A stretch of 64,000 bases of DNA, taken from positions 191,510-255,509 of the forward strand of contig JAEERP010000003.1 in the NCBI GenBank assembly GCA_016285885.1, written 5' to 3'. Positions within the stretch are counted from its first letter, which is position 1. Every line of letters begins with the position of its first letter. Under the pieces are notes generated by a model. The model was not told the origin of the DNA and made no database searches. It was given only the letters and a program-made list of their open reading frames with translations. A program made the position numbers and the translations under genes. Positions 25,928-35,540 of the stretch are shown here, one piece after another. Origin of the DNA: Paludibacteraceae bacterium. Lineage in GTDB: Bacteria; Bacteroidota; Bacteroidia; Bacteroidales; Paludibacteraceae.

Positions 25928-27802
25928 TCAATCCACACTGAATGCACGATACTTTGATTTGACGGAATAAGAGAACTTCAAGACCTTCTTCTCCATCGGT
26001 TTCAGATCCAATTTCCAGGTGAGCTTACCCTCCGTCTCATCCACCTCGGCGCCTCCGCTATCGATCAGCACCACCTTGACATCCTCATCGGTAGAAATAG
26101 GATATTGGTCCTCCACCGTGATCTTCACCGATTCAGACTTATTATTCTTCACCGTAATCATCCATTCACGCTCCACCTTGTCGGAGGTCTTTATCAAGTT
26201 CTTGGAAGAGTAGGTCTTCATATCCTTACGGTCCACCGCCAAATCCTTATCCTTTCCGATGGAGAGGTTTAGGGTGTCCTCTGTTTGTCTGGCGTTGATG
26301 AAGCTCTCGCCCATGAACATGTTATTCAGGTATAGCTTCACGTTTCCGTCGAGCAGGTCTAAGTTCTTCCAGTTAGGGATAGAGGCGACCAGGTAGACAT
26401 CCTTGGAGAGTTTAGGGACGGCGAAGTAGTTATACTCCGCGTCGACGAGGATATCCTTCACCATCACCTCATGATCCGCGCCATCGTCCGGGATGGAGTT
26501 CTTGCCCGGCACCTTATCCGTCACGTTACGGATAATCATCTGCGGGATATTCGATTCGAGACCACTGTTGAGGCTGGAGGAGGGAGGAACGCTCTTTATC
26601 CTCTCCTGCTCGATATAGTTCAAGAACTGTTGCACCTTCATGTTCTCCAACACCGTGGAGTGGCCCGACTCCATCCTAACGTTTTTGATGGTCGCATTCT
26701 TTCCGTTGGCATTGCTGCTGACTGGGGAATACCCCGAGTAGCTATATACCACAGGACTATTCTTCGGCACCAACAACTCATAGTAACCATTAGCGTCGGT
26801 CTCTGTTTTACGGTCTTCCCCGCAGGTCACCAAGGCATCCTTCAGCGGACCTTTCCTGTCGCGCACCACGCCCATCACCTTCACGTAAGGGTTATCCTCA
26901 ACGTTGGTATGGGTTGTTTGTCCGATATATTGGCAAGAAGGGAGGATGTACCTTCCCAGTTCAGGCTTCTCGTTGGTCACGGCAGGGTCGTTTTGCGACA
27001 AGACAAGGTTCACGTTCGACCATTTCTCCTTGCTGGCTTGGCTGACGTAAGCCTTCTGGACGAGGTGCAGCTTCGTGTCGCTTCTGTTGATGCGAGCCTC
27101 ATAGAAAGGCATCCATGAAGCGTTCTGCACGAAGTAGCTAAGTTCCAGTTCACAATTTGTGGCGTAAGGTGCCTCAAAGGAAATGAGCACGAAGCTCATC
27201 GGCTCCATCTGCTTGTCGTAGAACAGATTCACCTTCTGGTCATTCAGCGTCAGCTCGTCTTGGTACTTGCTGATTCTCTGTTGGTACATATACTGCATGC
27301 TGACGATCTCATTGAGGTCCTTGCGGACATACGAAGCGATGCCTTGGAGCGTAGGGGCGGTGAACCCGTTTTCGCCACCGATGTTATTGCTTTGCATGAT
27401 CAGTTCACGTTCCTTGTCGAGCACCCCGCACTTACTCATCAGGATGTCGATCGAGTCACGCAACGCGGCGGAGCGTTTTGTCAAGGACTCCACCTCCCGA
27501 CCGATCTGCTTACGGTTCGGCACCTCCACACCATATTTGATGCCGGCAAGCGATACGCTACCACCCTTCACACCGACCTGCAGAGAGTTCTGGTCCAACA
27601 ACGAAGTCAACAAAGGAACCTTCACCTCCGTAATGCCACCCTTAACGTTCACATTAGCGGTACGTTTCACCATAGCGCCCGTGGCATATACCATCACCTC
27701 CTTGATCTTCGAATCAGCCTCAGTAGGCGCCGCGACACCGGTAAAGGCGTGGAGGGAGAGGGCCCCAACCAATAGGAAAGCATAAATCTTCATCTGTCTC
27801 AT
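25928..27802 (-). CDS. DUF4139 (MuiA-like) protein with CarboxypepD_reg domain
   Basis: The 624-aa secreted protein has a signal peptide near MKIYAFLLVGALSLHAFTGVAA. It has the DUF4140 N-terminal domain (VMVYATGAMVKRTANVNVKGGITEVKVPLL), a helical middle, and the DUF4139 beta domain (SYFVQNASWMPFYEARI...VNLVLSQNDP...). A carboxypeptidase-regulatory-like domain (VKVMGVVRDRKGPLKDALVTCGEDRKTETDANGYYELLVP) sits in an insertion near residues 310-380. The family is called mucoidy inhibitor A-like, and its molecular role is unknown. It follows its paralogue by 15 bp and overlaps the downstream TonB-domain gene, forming a three-gene operon. Confidence 0.92.
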   Translation of the reverse strand: MRQMKIYAFLLVGALSLHAFTGVAAPTEADSKIKEVMVYATGAMVKRTANVNVKGGITEVKVPLLTSLLDQNSLQVGVKGGSVSLAGIKYGVEVPNRKQIGREVESLTKRSAALRDSIDILMSKCGVLDKERELIMQSNNIGGENGFTAPTLQGIASYVRKDLNEIVSMQYMYQQRISKYQDELTLNDQKVNLFYDKQMEPMSFVLISFEAPYATNCELELSYFVQNASWMPFYEARINRSDTKLHLVQKAYVSQASKEKWSNVNLVLSQNDPAVTNEKPELGRYILPSCQYIGQTTHTNVEDNPYVKVMGVVRDRKGPLKDALVTCGEDRKTETDANGYYELLVPKNSPVVYSYSGYSPVSSNANGKNATIKNVRMESGHSTVLENMKVQQFLNYIEQERIKSVPPSSSLNSGLESNIPQMIIRNVTDKVPGKNSIPDDGADHEVMVKDILVDAEYNYFAVPKLSKDVYLVASIPNWKNLDLLDGNVKLYLNNMFMGESFINARQTEDTLNLSIGKDKDLAVDRKDMKTYSSKNLIKTSDKVEREWMITVKNNKSESVKITVEDQYPISTDEDVKVVLIDSGGAEVDETEGKLTWKLDLKPMEKKVLKFSYSVKSKYRAFSVD

Positions 27803-27817
27803 CGTATGCTGTGTTTT

Positions 27818-30238
27818 TTATAAATCGTTATTATTCCGTAAAATATATTCATGAGCACCATCCTTCACGACGACTTCGTAACTGAGGTTGATGATCTTCT
27901 TTTCGCCAGGAGCAAGTTTCAGGTTCCATGTGAGTCTACCCATCGCCTCGTCCACCTTCGCCTGGGACGATTCAATAAGGTTCACCTTCACCTCCGAGCC
28001 AGTGGAGACAGGTATCTGGTCCTCCACCGTGACCTCCACGGCAAAATCCTTGTTGTTCTTCACAATGATCTCCCACTCCCTCAAGACCTTGTCAGAGGTT
28101 CTCAGCAGGTTCTTGCCCTTGTTGGTTGCCTTCAGCCTACGCTCGACGCCGATGTTCTTCTCGATGCCGGCGGAGAAGTGCAGGGTGTCCTGGATCTCTT
28201 CCGGGTGCCAATAGGACTCTCCGATATACGTGTTGTCATGGAAAAGCCTAAGCTTGCCTTGCAGGATATCATACACCTTCCAATTCGGCACCTCCGCCAA
28301 CATATAGACGTTAGGGGAGATCTTTGGAGCAGTATAGTAGGAGTATTTGACAGGTATGGACACCTTGCCGATCATCGCCTCATGCTCCGAACCGTCGGAA
28401 GGGATGCTATTCAAGGTTGTTGCCTCCGCCGTGTAATCCTTTAGGTGGGAGAAGGTGGAGAGGTATAGACCAGAACCGTGGTTCCCTTTCTTCGTGGTGA
28501 TCATCACGACAACACCGCTTGACGCACGTGAGCCATAGATGCTAGTCGAGCTTGCATCTTTCAGGATTTCCATCGAAAGAATATCATCTGGATTGATGGA
28601 TGCCAGCGGATTATCTCCGAATGAAACTCCTCCTCCATTGATAGGTATGCCATCAACGACATACAAAGGCTCGTTGCTTCCCGTCAAAGATGACTGACCA
28701 CGAATCTGAATGGACGACGCCGAACCTGGACTGCCACTGGCACTAGATATTTTCACACCACTTGCCCTACCCGCCAAAGCTTGGTCGATAGAATATTCGA
28801 GTTTATTATGACCACCTGAAACCTTCGCGGACCATTGCGGGGTCACGATCTGCGGCTCTAACTCTACATCAATCGTCCTGGAGTAGTTCATGTTATCGAT
28901 TTTCACCTGTTTCATCTTAAAATCCTCATGCGCTATCTCCAATGTGGACCCGATCATCGCATTAATCTCAAAATACCCATTTTCATTGGAGAACGCATAA
29001 CTGGATGAACCTGTGGCTATCACACTGGCTCCAGAAAGAGGGCCACGACTGCTGCGGACTTGACCTTTTACCACAACTCCACGGCCATAGATTTTTTGGG
29101 CGTTCTCCATCATCCTGACATTCAACACCTTCACATATCCCTCACCCACAGAACGATCCACTGCAAGGTGGCTGGCATGGGAGAATGTGAGCTCCGTGTT
29201 TTCAGGCACGAGGATCTGGTAAAAACCGGACTCGTCCGTCTGTGTGGATTGGTTGTTCTTGGCTTGCACAATCACACCGGATATGCTCCCCTTCGCATCC
29301 CGCACATTACCCATCACCTTCACCATCTTCTTCTCGGCAGGAGCAGAAGGCTTGCTCCTTTGGGTGGCGTACGGCAACGTGTACCGTTCCAACGTTGGCT
29401 TTGCGTTGCTTTCGGACGGATTGGTCTTCGTGACGGTCAACTTGACCTCTTTCCAATCCTCCATGGAGTTCTGGTGCACCATCACCTTCTTGCTCACCTC
29501 CATCATCGCCTTATCCTCCACGATCTTCAACTCATAGAAAGGCGTCCACTCCGCATCCTTCACCACGTAGTTGAGCTCGATCTCCGTCTCGGCGGGAGCC
29601 TCCGTCACCAAGGAGACGTACACCACCCCCTTCGGCACCATCTGACGCTCATCCAAGAGCTTAAGCTGCTGACTGATCAATTGTTGCTCCAACTCATAAA
29701 CCTTACGTTTCTGCGAATAGCCTTGTTGGAGGTCCTCGATCTCACCCAGGTCCTTGCGAAGGTAAGCGGCCACCCCGCCCAACTGTTCGGCATTGAATCC
29801 TTTCGAGCCGCCTATATCATCGTTGGAAAGGCGAATATCACGCTCATGGTCCAACACACCACTGAAGGATTGTACCAGCTGGATAGAGTCCTCGCACACT
29901 TTCGAACGCTTTACCAGAGAATCGTTCGCATGGGAGATCTCCTTGATGTTCGGCAACTCAATGTGCGTATCCACCTTGCCTATCTTAATGTCAAGGTTGG
30001 AAACCCCCACCTGTAAGGTTTTAGGGTCAAATGCAGGGCTCAGCAACGGCAGCTTAACCATCGTCACACCCGTCGGCAACTTGAGGCGGGCCTTTCGGTT
30101 CACCAATGCGCCCCGCTCGTAGATCGTCACCTTCTGGATGGCTGTCTGGACCGTCAGCGTATCCGCCAATATGCCCTGAGCATACAAAAAGACCATTAAA
30201 AAGCTGATAGCTAAACGCATAACAGATCTCTTACTCAT
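27818..30238 (-). CDS. DUF4139 protein with embedded SusC-type TonB plug domain
   Basis: The 806-aa product (start ATG 30238 preferred over 30259; signal MSKRSVMRLAISFLMVFLYAQG) has the same DUF4140/DUF4139 frame as its neighbour. A first CarboxypepD_reg domain is at about 308-376, at the position seen in the paralogue. It then carries a second one (about 392-460; VVVKGQVRSSRGPLSGASVIATGSS) and a complete TonB-dependent receptor plug of SusC/RagA type (about 483-585). That plug has the signature SPGSASSIQIRGQSSLTG, NEPLYVVDGIPI, SINPDDILSMEILKDAS and IYGSRASSGVVVMITTKKG. No beta-barrel follows; the chain returns to DUF4139. The plug-containing segment is thus an in-frame insertion of a receptor's front end into another scaffold. 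A -7 element TAAATTTG lies at 30295-30302. Confidence 0.92.
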   Translation of the reverse strand: MSKRSVMRLAISFLMVFLYAQGILADTLTVQTAIQKVTIYERGALVNRKARLKLPTGVTMVKLPLLSPAFDPKTLQVGVSNLDIKIGKVDTHIELPNIKEISHANDSLVKRSKVCEDSIQLVQSFSGVLDHERDIRLSNDDIGGSKGFNAEQLGGVAAYLRKDLGEIEDLQQGYSQKRKVYELEQQLISQQLKLLDERQMVPKGVVYVSLVTEAPAETEIELNYVVKDAEWTPFYELKIVEDKAMMEVSKKVMVHQNSMEDWKEVKLTVTKTNPSESNAKPTLERYTLPYATQRSKPSAPAEKKMVKVMGNVRDAKGSISGVIVQAKNNQSTQTDESGFYQILVPENTELTFSHASHLAVDRSVGEGYVKVLNVRMMENAQKIYGRGVVVKGQVRSSRGPLSGASVIATGSSSYAFSNENGYFEINAMIGSTLEIAHEDFKMKQVKIDNMNYSRTIDVELEPQIVTPQWSAKVSGGHNKLEYSIDQALAGRASGVKISSASGSPGSASSIQIRGQSSLTGSNEPLYVVDGIPINGGGVSFGDNPLASINPDDILSMEILKDASSTSIYGSRASSGVVVMITTKKGNHGSGLYLSTFSHLKDYTAEATTLNSIPSDGSEHEAMIGKVSIPVKYSYYTAPKISPNVYMLAEVPNWKVYDILQGKLRLFHDNTYIGESYWHPEEIQDTLHFSAGIEKNIGVERRLKATNKGKNLLRTSDKVLREWEIIVKNNKDFAVEVTVEDQIPVSTGSEVKVNLIESSQAKVDEAMGRLTWNLKLAPGEKKIINLSYEVVVKDGAHEYILRNNNDL

Positions 30239-30413
30239 ATTGTCATATCTAATATTCATTTTTCAATCCAGCTATTCATACCCATTAAAACGCCCAAATT
30301 TAATGATTATTCGTTTCCCTCCCTACCGTTTAAACAATTTTTTAGTTTTCTTATCAATTAGCACCATTTGATAACATATTTTCTTACCTTCGTGGTGGAT
30401 TTAATGATGGGAC

Positions 30414-31694
30414 ATGGTATGTGATAAAGGTTTTTTGTATCCCTTAGGATGGTTATTCCTGTATGTTATCCTGGCGACATCTTGCGGGCTTGACAACGCC
30501 TCAAAGAGAGCGGTTGACGAGCAGGCGGATTCCCTTTGCGTCGACTCCATCATGCCTGACACTTCCGTATTGGTGGAGGACGAGCCGCTTCGTAGGCTTC
30601 GTATCGGTGCGGTGGGTGACCTGATGATGCATGATTACCAGATGGAGAAAGCCTACCGGAACGATACCGATACCTTCGATTTCAGCCCTATCTTCCAACA
30701 AATCCAGTCTTACTTGGACGAGAATGACCTCCTGATCGGCAACTTGGAGACCGTCTTTGCCGGCAAGGAGAAGGGTCGCAGGGCGGATGTCTACGGATAT
30801 GCCTCCTTCCCCTATTTCAATGCGCCGGACTGCTTCGCCGCAACGTTGGCGGAGGCTGGGTTCGATCTGCTGGCTACGGCGAATAACCACACGATGGATG
30901 GCTACCCGGAGGGGGTCACCGCCACCCTGGACCTGCTCGACTCCCTGCATATCCTCCACCATGGCACATCGCGCGACTCCACGGAGCGGGAGAGGCTCTG
31001 CATCGTCGAACGCAACGGTATCAAGGTGGGTTTCTGCAGTTATACCTATAGCCTGAATGGGGTCTTCGTGCCTAAGAATAATCGTTTCATGGTCAATGAG
31101 TTCTGTAAGTACGACTCTGCGAAGGTGAGCGACATGTGCGAGACGATCCGTCGGCTGAGGCGGGCGGGCGCGGACTTCACCGTGGCGTACCTGCACTGCG
31201 GCACGGAGTACCAGAAACAGCCGAACCGCTACCAACGCAGGATGGCCGACTCGCTTCACCGTGCGGGCTGCGACCTCATCCTAATGGCCCATCCGCACAT
31301 CCTCCAACGCATGGATATCCTTCCGGCGGATAGTACCGCACCGAGGAGCTTGGTCGCCTACTCCCTAGGCAACTTCCTCTCCAGCCAAGTCTTCCGCGAC
31401 AGTATTCCCAAGGACATCGGGGCAATCCTACAAGTGGACATCGTCAAGAAGAGAGATAGCACTTACATCCAGAACGTCTATGTCGTACCGACCTACACCT
31501 ACTGGCGCTCCACCCATATCGGTGTCCTGCCCGTCGTAAAGGCGAAGGACAAGCCTGACGAGGTGATAAAACTTTGGGCGAAGGACAAGAAACGCATCCG
31601 ACATGCCTACGACGATGCGCTGCGGGTACTGCGTGGCACAATGGATTCCACATTGTGGAACATTGAGGGGGATCGGTATCGATTGGCATGGTAG
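30414..31694 (+). CDS. CapA family lipoprotein (PGA_cap metallophosphatase fold)
   Basis: The 426-aa protein starts with a signal and lipobox (VILATSCGLDN), so it is predicted to be a lipoprotein. The rest is the bacterial capsule synthesis CapA domain: AVGDLMMHDYQ (metal site 1), LIGNLETVFAG, LLATANNHTMDG (metal site 2), and LILMAHPHILQRMD with GNFLSSQ. These are the calcineurin-like phosphoesterase motifs of CapA/PgsA. The family is linked to polyglutamate capsule in Bacillus, but Bacteroidales paralogues occur alone, as here, without capBC. Substrate unknown. Confidence 0.93.
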   Translation: MVCDKGFLYPLGWLFLYVILATSCGLDNASKRAVDEQADSLCVDSIMPDTSVLVEDEPLRRLRIGAVGDLMMHDYQMEKAYRNDTDTFDFSPIFQQIQSYLDENDLLIGNLETVFAGKEKGRRADVYGYASFPYFNAPDCFAATLAEAGFDLLATANNHTMDGYPEGVTATLDLLDSLHILHHGTSRDSTERERLCIVERNGIKVGFCSYTYSLNGVFVPKNNRFMVNEFCKYDSAKVSDMCETIRRLRRAGADFTVAYLHCGTEYQKQPNRYQRRMADSLHRAGCDLILMAHPHILQRMDILPADSTAPRSLVAYSLGNFLSSQVFRDSIPKDIGAILQVDIVKKRDSTYIQNVYVVPTYTYWRSTHIGVLPVVKAKDKPDEVIKLWAKDKKRIRHAYDDALRVLRGTMDSTLWNIEGDRYRLAW

Positions 31695-31732
31695 CAAAAA
31701 CGCCCGTGTGAACTCCTCACACGGACGTCTTC
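31695..31732. terminator. Bidirectional terminator between CapA and a lipoprotein gene
   Basis: CGCCCGTGTGA (31701-31711) and TCACACGGACG (31717-31727) form a stem flanked by an A run upstream and T-rich DNA downstream, so it can serve both convergent genes. Confidence 0.8.
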
Positions 31733-31772
31733 CTTATCATTGTTGTATGTATTACAATCAATAACCGGTTTT

Positions 31773-32375
31773 TTAATAATTGGTGTAATCCATTGAGAAC
31801 TGGAACAAATACGATGGGTCAGTGAAACAGGCAGGGAGCTCGCTCTCCTTCGTGAGTATGACATCGTCAATGGAGAAATCATCGTTCTCGAAGTATTCAG
31901 ACTTAGGCTGAGCCAACATCTCCGTGTCGGAGACTTTTTTCAACGTGTAGCCATAAGTGTTTGTTAGGAACGAGGCGGAAAAGCCCAGCAAATTATTGGT
32001 GACATTGGTGCCGGTCAATTTCAGGGAAAGCCAATTGTCCTCACCCATATAGGATGTGTTGTATCGTATTATGTGCGTGTTGACACCATCGATCTGAATA
32101 TACTCTTCAGGGCCATTCTCTTTCTTCACGTGCCAGATGCCTTGTACGTCGTCAAGGGTGTACTGGACCACCTCCTCTTCTTTTACGGGAGTGGTATCGT
32201 TCTCTATCTTCGTGGTATCGTCCGTGATGATAGTCGGAGTGACATCCGTCGTGTCGGTGGAAACAGGTTTTGTTGTGTTGTTATCGTCATTGTCATCATC
32301 GTCGCCGCATGAAGCAAGAGGAAGTAATACAACTGTTCCGATTGTCAGGAATAAAAGGAGAATCTTTTTCTTCAT
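31773..32375 (-). CDS. Hypothetical lipoprotein, 200 aa
   Basis: The protein starts with a lipoprotein signal and lipobox (LLPLASCGDDDDND). An acidic/Thr-rich linker of about 45 residues follows, then a compact beta-rich domain (YTLDDVQGIWHVKKENGPEEYIQI...LSLKLTGTNVTNNLLGFSASFL). The GIWHV start and strand pattern recall lipocalin-like proteins of Bacteroidales, but no family is certain. The Asp tract after the lipidated Cys is compatible with the acidic lipoprotein surface-export signal of Bacteroidetes. A -7 element TACCTTTG lies at 32457-32464. Confidence 0.8.
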   Translation of the reverse strand: MKKKILLLFLTIGTVVLLPLASCGDDDDNDDNNTTKPVSTDTTDVTPTIITDDTTKIENDTTPVKEEEVVQYTLDDVQGIWHVKKENGPEEYIQIDGVNTHIIRYNTSYMGEDNWLSLKLTGTNVTNNLLGFSASFLTNTYGYTLKKVSDTEMLAQPKSEYFENDDFSIDDVILTKESELPACFTDPSYLFQFSMDYTNY

Positions 32376-33006
32376 AATTATATTATTTAATGTTTATAGA
32401 ATCTATTTTTTATACATCATTGGACTCAACACATCAACCGTCGCCCTATGGTTGTACAAAGGTATATAAAAATATATATAGTTTTCCCTTTTGTAGATAT
32501 TTGGACATGGTATTTATTATTTAACTCAAGTTTCGCCAGTGATTTTAAGTTAATCCATATATCGCACGTCGCTATCCCAGAATGGGCGTCACATCTTAGG
32601 CAGGGGGTTCAACCCTGTTTTGTGAACGGTGTGTGTGACGGAAAACCCGAAGGGATGTCATAATGGATGTGTCGCCTCTTCGAGGCTTTTAATCATCACC
32701 AAATGCCCATTATACAGGGGTTATCACCCCCGCCTGTAATATACCGTTCCTCTGGGACTTATCTAAACTTTTACCTGTTTTTCTTTACGATACTTAATCG
32801 TTTTTTTGCACTTATATATTTACTTGCGAAACTTAAACATTTAACGATTAGCTATTTACAATTTCAGAAACGCAGGCTGGAGCGAAAGATTTTTGTCCTA
32901 CATAATATACCACCGAATGACGAAGATATAGGTCGTACCATAACGAGAACAAGGGGGCGTCAAATCATTGGCGCCCCCATAATTTTCATAGCATAATAAT
33001 ACACAC
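32376..33006. other. 631-bp intergenic region with dispersed repeats
   Basis: No credible gene is present. Beyond the lipoprotein promoter it holds a dispersed-repeat block at about 32590-32760 with short hairpins (GCCTCTTCGAGGC at 32674-32686, ACAGGGGTTATCACCCCCGC near 32715). The CAGGGGTT...CACCCC words recur at about 44020-44040. A CGATTAGCTATTTACAATTT stretch near 32846 is related to the 13401-13510 repeats. A strong hairpin ends the region at 32953-32978. Confidence 0.6.
32953..32978. terminator. Hairpin downstream of the GH30 gene
   Basis: GGGGGCG and CGCCCCC form a 7-bp GC stem extended by CAA/TTG across a wobble pair. It lies 28 bp after the GH30 stop codon, with weak T tracts on either side. 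Confidence 0.65.
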
Positions 33007-35184
33007 TTATTTCACCTCTATCTTCAGGGAAGTATCCTCGTTGGAGAGGAGGTAGATACCCGTGCGGAATCCTTTCGCTTGGAGCAAGGAAGATACGTCG
33101 TCGCCTGGGTTGATATCGATATTCCCTAAAACCTTTCCGTTCATGTCTATGATGGAGAATGTGCCTTGGATGGATAGCAGGTTCCCAGTATTAGCCAAGC
33201 CCGATTCGAAACCGCTCTCCGCCTCGAATTGGAGCCAGTCCACGTTAGCATAGTTACCGTCGATGACAAGCTTGAGGACGTGCGTGCCCTCCTCTATCTG
33301 CGAGGTCTTGCCCTCTATGACGGTATAGGTGTCCCAATCGCCTCCGTTAGGTACTTTAATGGTTGAGGTGATCTCCTTGCCGTCGATCATCAGGTGGAAG
33401 GAGGAGCCGTCACTACCGGAGGCGACACGTGCGCTCCATTTGTAGGTGTCTGTCTTCTTCACATCCACCGTATATTCGAGCCACTCTCCTTCGTTGGTGT
33501 AACCGATAGCCATGCCATCACCGCATTTTTCCACGTCCACGCCTTCGTTCGTGCGGAAGTTCGCCTTCCCTTTGTTCTCTTCCTCCGCATCGCTGTAGGC
33601 GATACCGCTGCCGCCGAGGTCATACTCTTCCACCTCAATCTTGCCAGGCAGAACGCTAGGCGTGCCCTTGTAAGGCGTTTGTGGCACATGCACGGTCACC
33701 GTGACGGTTGATTTCCCTTCGTTCCCCTCGTTGTCTGTGGCAACGGCGGAGAGAGTGTAGGTACCCTCCTTCAGTCCCTCAATCGTGTAGGTGTAAGGTG
33801 CGGAGGTAGACTCGCCCAGCTTCGTGTCGCCATTGTAGAAAGCCACGGAGCGGATGGAGCCGTCCTCGTCCGTCGCATCGACGGAGAGGGTAATGTTTGC
33901 GGGCGCCTCCAGGTCATCGCTGGCGGTAGGCGAAGTGAAGCTCACCTTCGGCGTGCCCTTCTTCCCGCCGCCCACAAGGGTCGTGGCGCTCTGGGCCTCC
34001 AAAGTGATTTGGAAAGAAGTACCACCGTTGACGTCCTCCTCCTTCTTCACGTTCTTCTGACCACTGGTCACGTAGCGCTCCCACGAGGAGACCTGCGAGC
34101 CAGGGATGGAGATGGTCAACGTCTTGGAGCTCGTGTTCTTGTTGACGAGCACGAGGACGATATCGTTATCCTTCTTGAAGGCGGATATATTCACGTTATT
34201 CGTCGGGTTCTGGGTAGCGTCCACCCTGACGAAGCCCGGACGAACGAACTTAGAGTACTGTGCGAAGCAATAGCCACGTTTGGAGACCTTGCCGTTATCC
34301 TTGATCAAGCTGTAGGAGCGGCGGATGTACCACCACACGTAGGTTTGGAAATTACCCCTCACAACAGCGTTCGTCATGTGGTCCGCCACCTCCAGCGCCT
34401 CCGGCCAGGTATCCGCATCGCTGCTGCTGTTCGGGTAGTAGACCTCCGTCATCCAGAGCTCCTTTCCCGCGCCCTTCTGTTGGAAGAGCGGGTAGCTGAA
34501 TTGGTTCACCTGCGTACCGTAGAGGTGTGTGGCGAGGATATCCAAGTTGGCAAGCGCCTTGGAGTTGTTGAGGATTGGGTCGGACGTGCTCTTCGTGTAT
34601 TGGAAAGACTCCGGCGCCATGACCCTGCACTTGATGTCCTGTGCGTAGTTCGCCATGAAAGTAGCCATGTCGTTCGAAGGCCACCACGTCCAGTCGGAAC
34701 CATAGTCCGGCTCGTTTTGGATGGACATGGCGTAGAGATCCACACCATTCTGTTTCATATAATCGATGAACTTGTTCAGGTGCTGCACGTAAGCCCCGTA
34801 CGAACTCGTTTTCAGACGCTTGGACGATTGGTAAGGCTCACACATGCTCGACGGCGGACTCCAAGGGGAGGCGAAGACGGTCACGCCCTTCTTCACAGCG
34901 TTTTGCGCCGTAGCGACCTCCTTGCTCCAGTTGCTCTCCTCAGGGTCCACATGGATACGCAGGACGGAGAGGCCCAATTGCCCCTCGTCATTACCGAAAG
35001 CCGTCTCACGCTGGCTGGCGGAGAGGTCATCGATCCATGTCGGGAAGTTAATGCCACCGAACCCCTTGATGAGTTGGTACTCCTTGCTGAGGTCCACGTT
35101 AACCGTCTGCGCTGTAGCCATCATAGGCATGAGGGCGATACAAGCGCAAACCCATTTCTTCAAATCTGCTCTAAAATTTTTCAT
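33007..35184 (-). CDS. Secreted GH30_8 glucuronoxylanase with Big and CBM6 domains
   Basis: The 725-aa protein has a signal peptide (ends ATA-QT near residue 25). GH30 residues of about 27-420 include acid/base Glu158 in SIQNEPDY and nucleophile Glu247 in WMTEVYYPN. The C-terminal part of the catalytic domain (WWYIRRSYSLIKDNGKVSKRGYCFAQYSKFVRPGFVRVDATQNP) is the hallmark of GH30 subfamily 8 XynC enzymes, which cleave xylan next to methylglucuronic acid branches. A bacterial Ig-like domain (about 425-510; ITLSVDATDEDGSIRSVAFYNG) is followed by CBM6 (about 515-655), and then a T9SS-like tail (SIIDMNGKVLG...GIYLLSNEDTSLKIEVK). It stands alone between terminators. A -7 element TAAATTTG lies at 35330-35337. 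Confidence 0.95.
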   Translation of the reverse strand: MKNFRADLKKWVCACIALMPMMATAQTVNVDLSKEYQLIKGFGGINFPTWIDDLSASQRETAFGNDEGQLGLSVLRIHVDPEESNWSKEVATAQNAVKKGVTVFASPWSPPSSMCEPYQSSKRLKTSSYGAYVQHLNKFIDYMKQNGVDLYAMSIQNEPDYGSDWTWWPSNDMATFMANYAQDIKCRVMAPESFQYTKSTSDPILNNSKALANLDILATHLYGTQVNQFSYPLFQQKGAGKELWMTEVYYPNSSSDADTWPEALEVADHMTNAVVRGNFQTYVWWYIRRSYSLIKDNGKVSKRGYCFAQYSKFVRPGFVRVDATQNPTNNVNISAFKKDNDIVLVLVNKNTSSKTLTISIPGSQVSSWERYVTSGQKNVKKEEDVNGGTSFQITLEAQSATTLVGGGKKGTPKVSFTSPTASDDLEAPANITLSVDATDEDGSIRSVAFYNGDTKLGESTSAPYTYTIEGLKEGTYTLSAVATDNEGNEGKSTVTVTVHVPQTPYKGTPSVLPGKIEVEEYDLGGSGIAYSDAEEENKGKANFRTNEGVDVEKCGDGMAIGYTNEGEWLEYTVDVKKTDTYKWSARVASGSDGSSFHLMIDGKEITSTIKVPNGGDWDTYTVIEGKTSQIEEGTHVLKLVIDGNYANVDWLQFEAESGFESGLANTGNLLSIQGTFSIIDMNGKVLGNIDINPGDDVSSLLQAKGFRTGIYLLSNEDTSLKIEVK

Positions 35185-35540
35185 TTTTACGTGTTTTTCA
35201 AAAAGCGTGACAACCCATCAGTGCGGATAACCACACATCTCCGGACTATGCGCTTGTTGTTAATATATGCTTTACTACTTAATACAATCTCTTTTAGTCA
35301 CCACAGTCTATCACGACCATCAACGCTAGCAAATTTAAACATTCACCACAAGATGTAATATGAAATTTGTTCCTTTTTGGTAGTAAAATTGTTGCAAACG
35401 GGCGAAATGGGTAGAGACGCAACATTTTGCGTCTCTCGTCTGGTGCCGTAGGATTTTTCGGGTACCGTAGAGACGCACGGCCGTGCGTCTCTACGGGCAG
35501 ACGACGTTCAGCCATGTGTGAGGTTGAAGGAAGGGAAAAT
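35185..35540. other. Intergenic region with GH30 promoter and two REP palindromes
   Basis: No gene is visible. The gene-proximal part holds the putative GH30 promoter (minus-strand TAAATTTG at 35330-35337), giving a leader of about 140 nt. The distal part carries REP palindromes at 35411-35437 and 35467-35494. Confidence 0.6.
35411..35494. repeat. REP pair (GTAGAGACGC palindromes)
   Basis: Two palindromes, GTAGAGACGC-x-GCGTCTCT types with CAACATTTT and ACGGCCGT loops, are separated by a spacer containing GCCGTAGGATTTTTCGGG. The same spacer words recur between REPs at 36853-36884. They belong to the set around the RAYT gene. Confidence 0.85.

Noticed and set aside
29060-30016. A 318-codon plus-strand frame opposite the DUF4139-plug gene
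   Set aside because: Leu/His/Arg-rich antisense shadow; the minus-strand plug motifs are unambiguous.
27818-30238. Truncated SusC receptor or assembly chimera as explanation for the plug in the DUF4139 protein
   Set aside because: The frame is open through both junctions, DUF4139 resumes correctly after the plug, and the first CarboxypepD_reg domain is at the same place as in the intact paralogue, so a true fusion is more likely. Read-level checking would still be useful.
32448-32996. Two small plus-strand frames in the gap before the GH30 gene
   Set aside because: They run through dispersed intergenic repeats and hairpins and have no signal, domain or start context.
34009-35358. A 449-codon plus-strand frame opposite the GH30 gene
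   Set aside because: It lies fully antisense to a well-conserved xylanase, is His/Arg/Val-rich and shows no family likeness.
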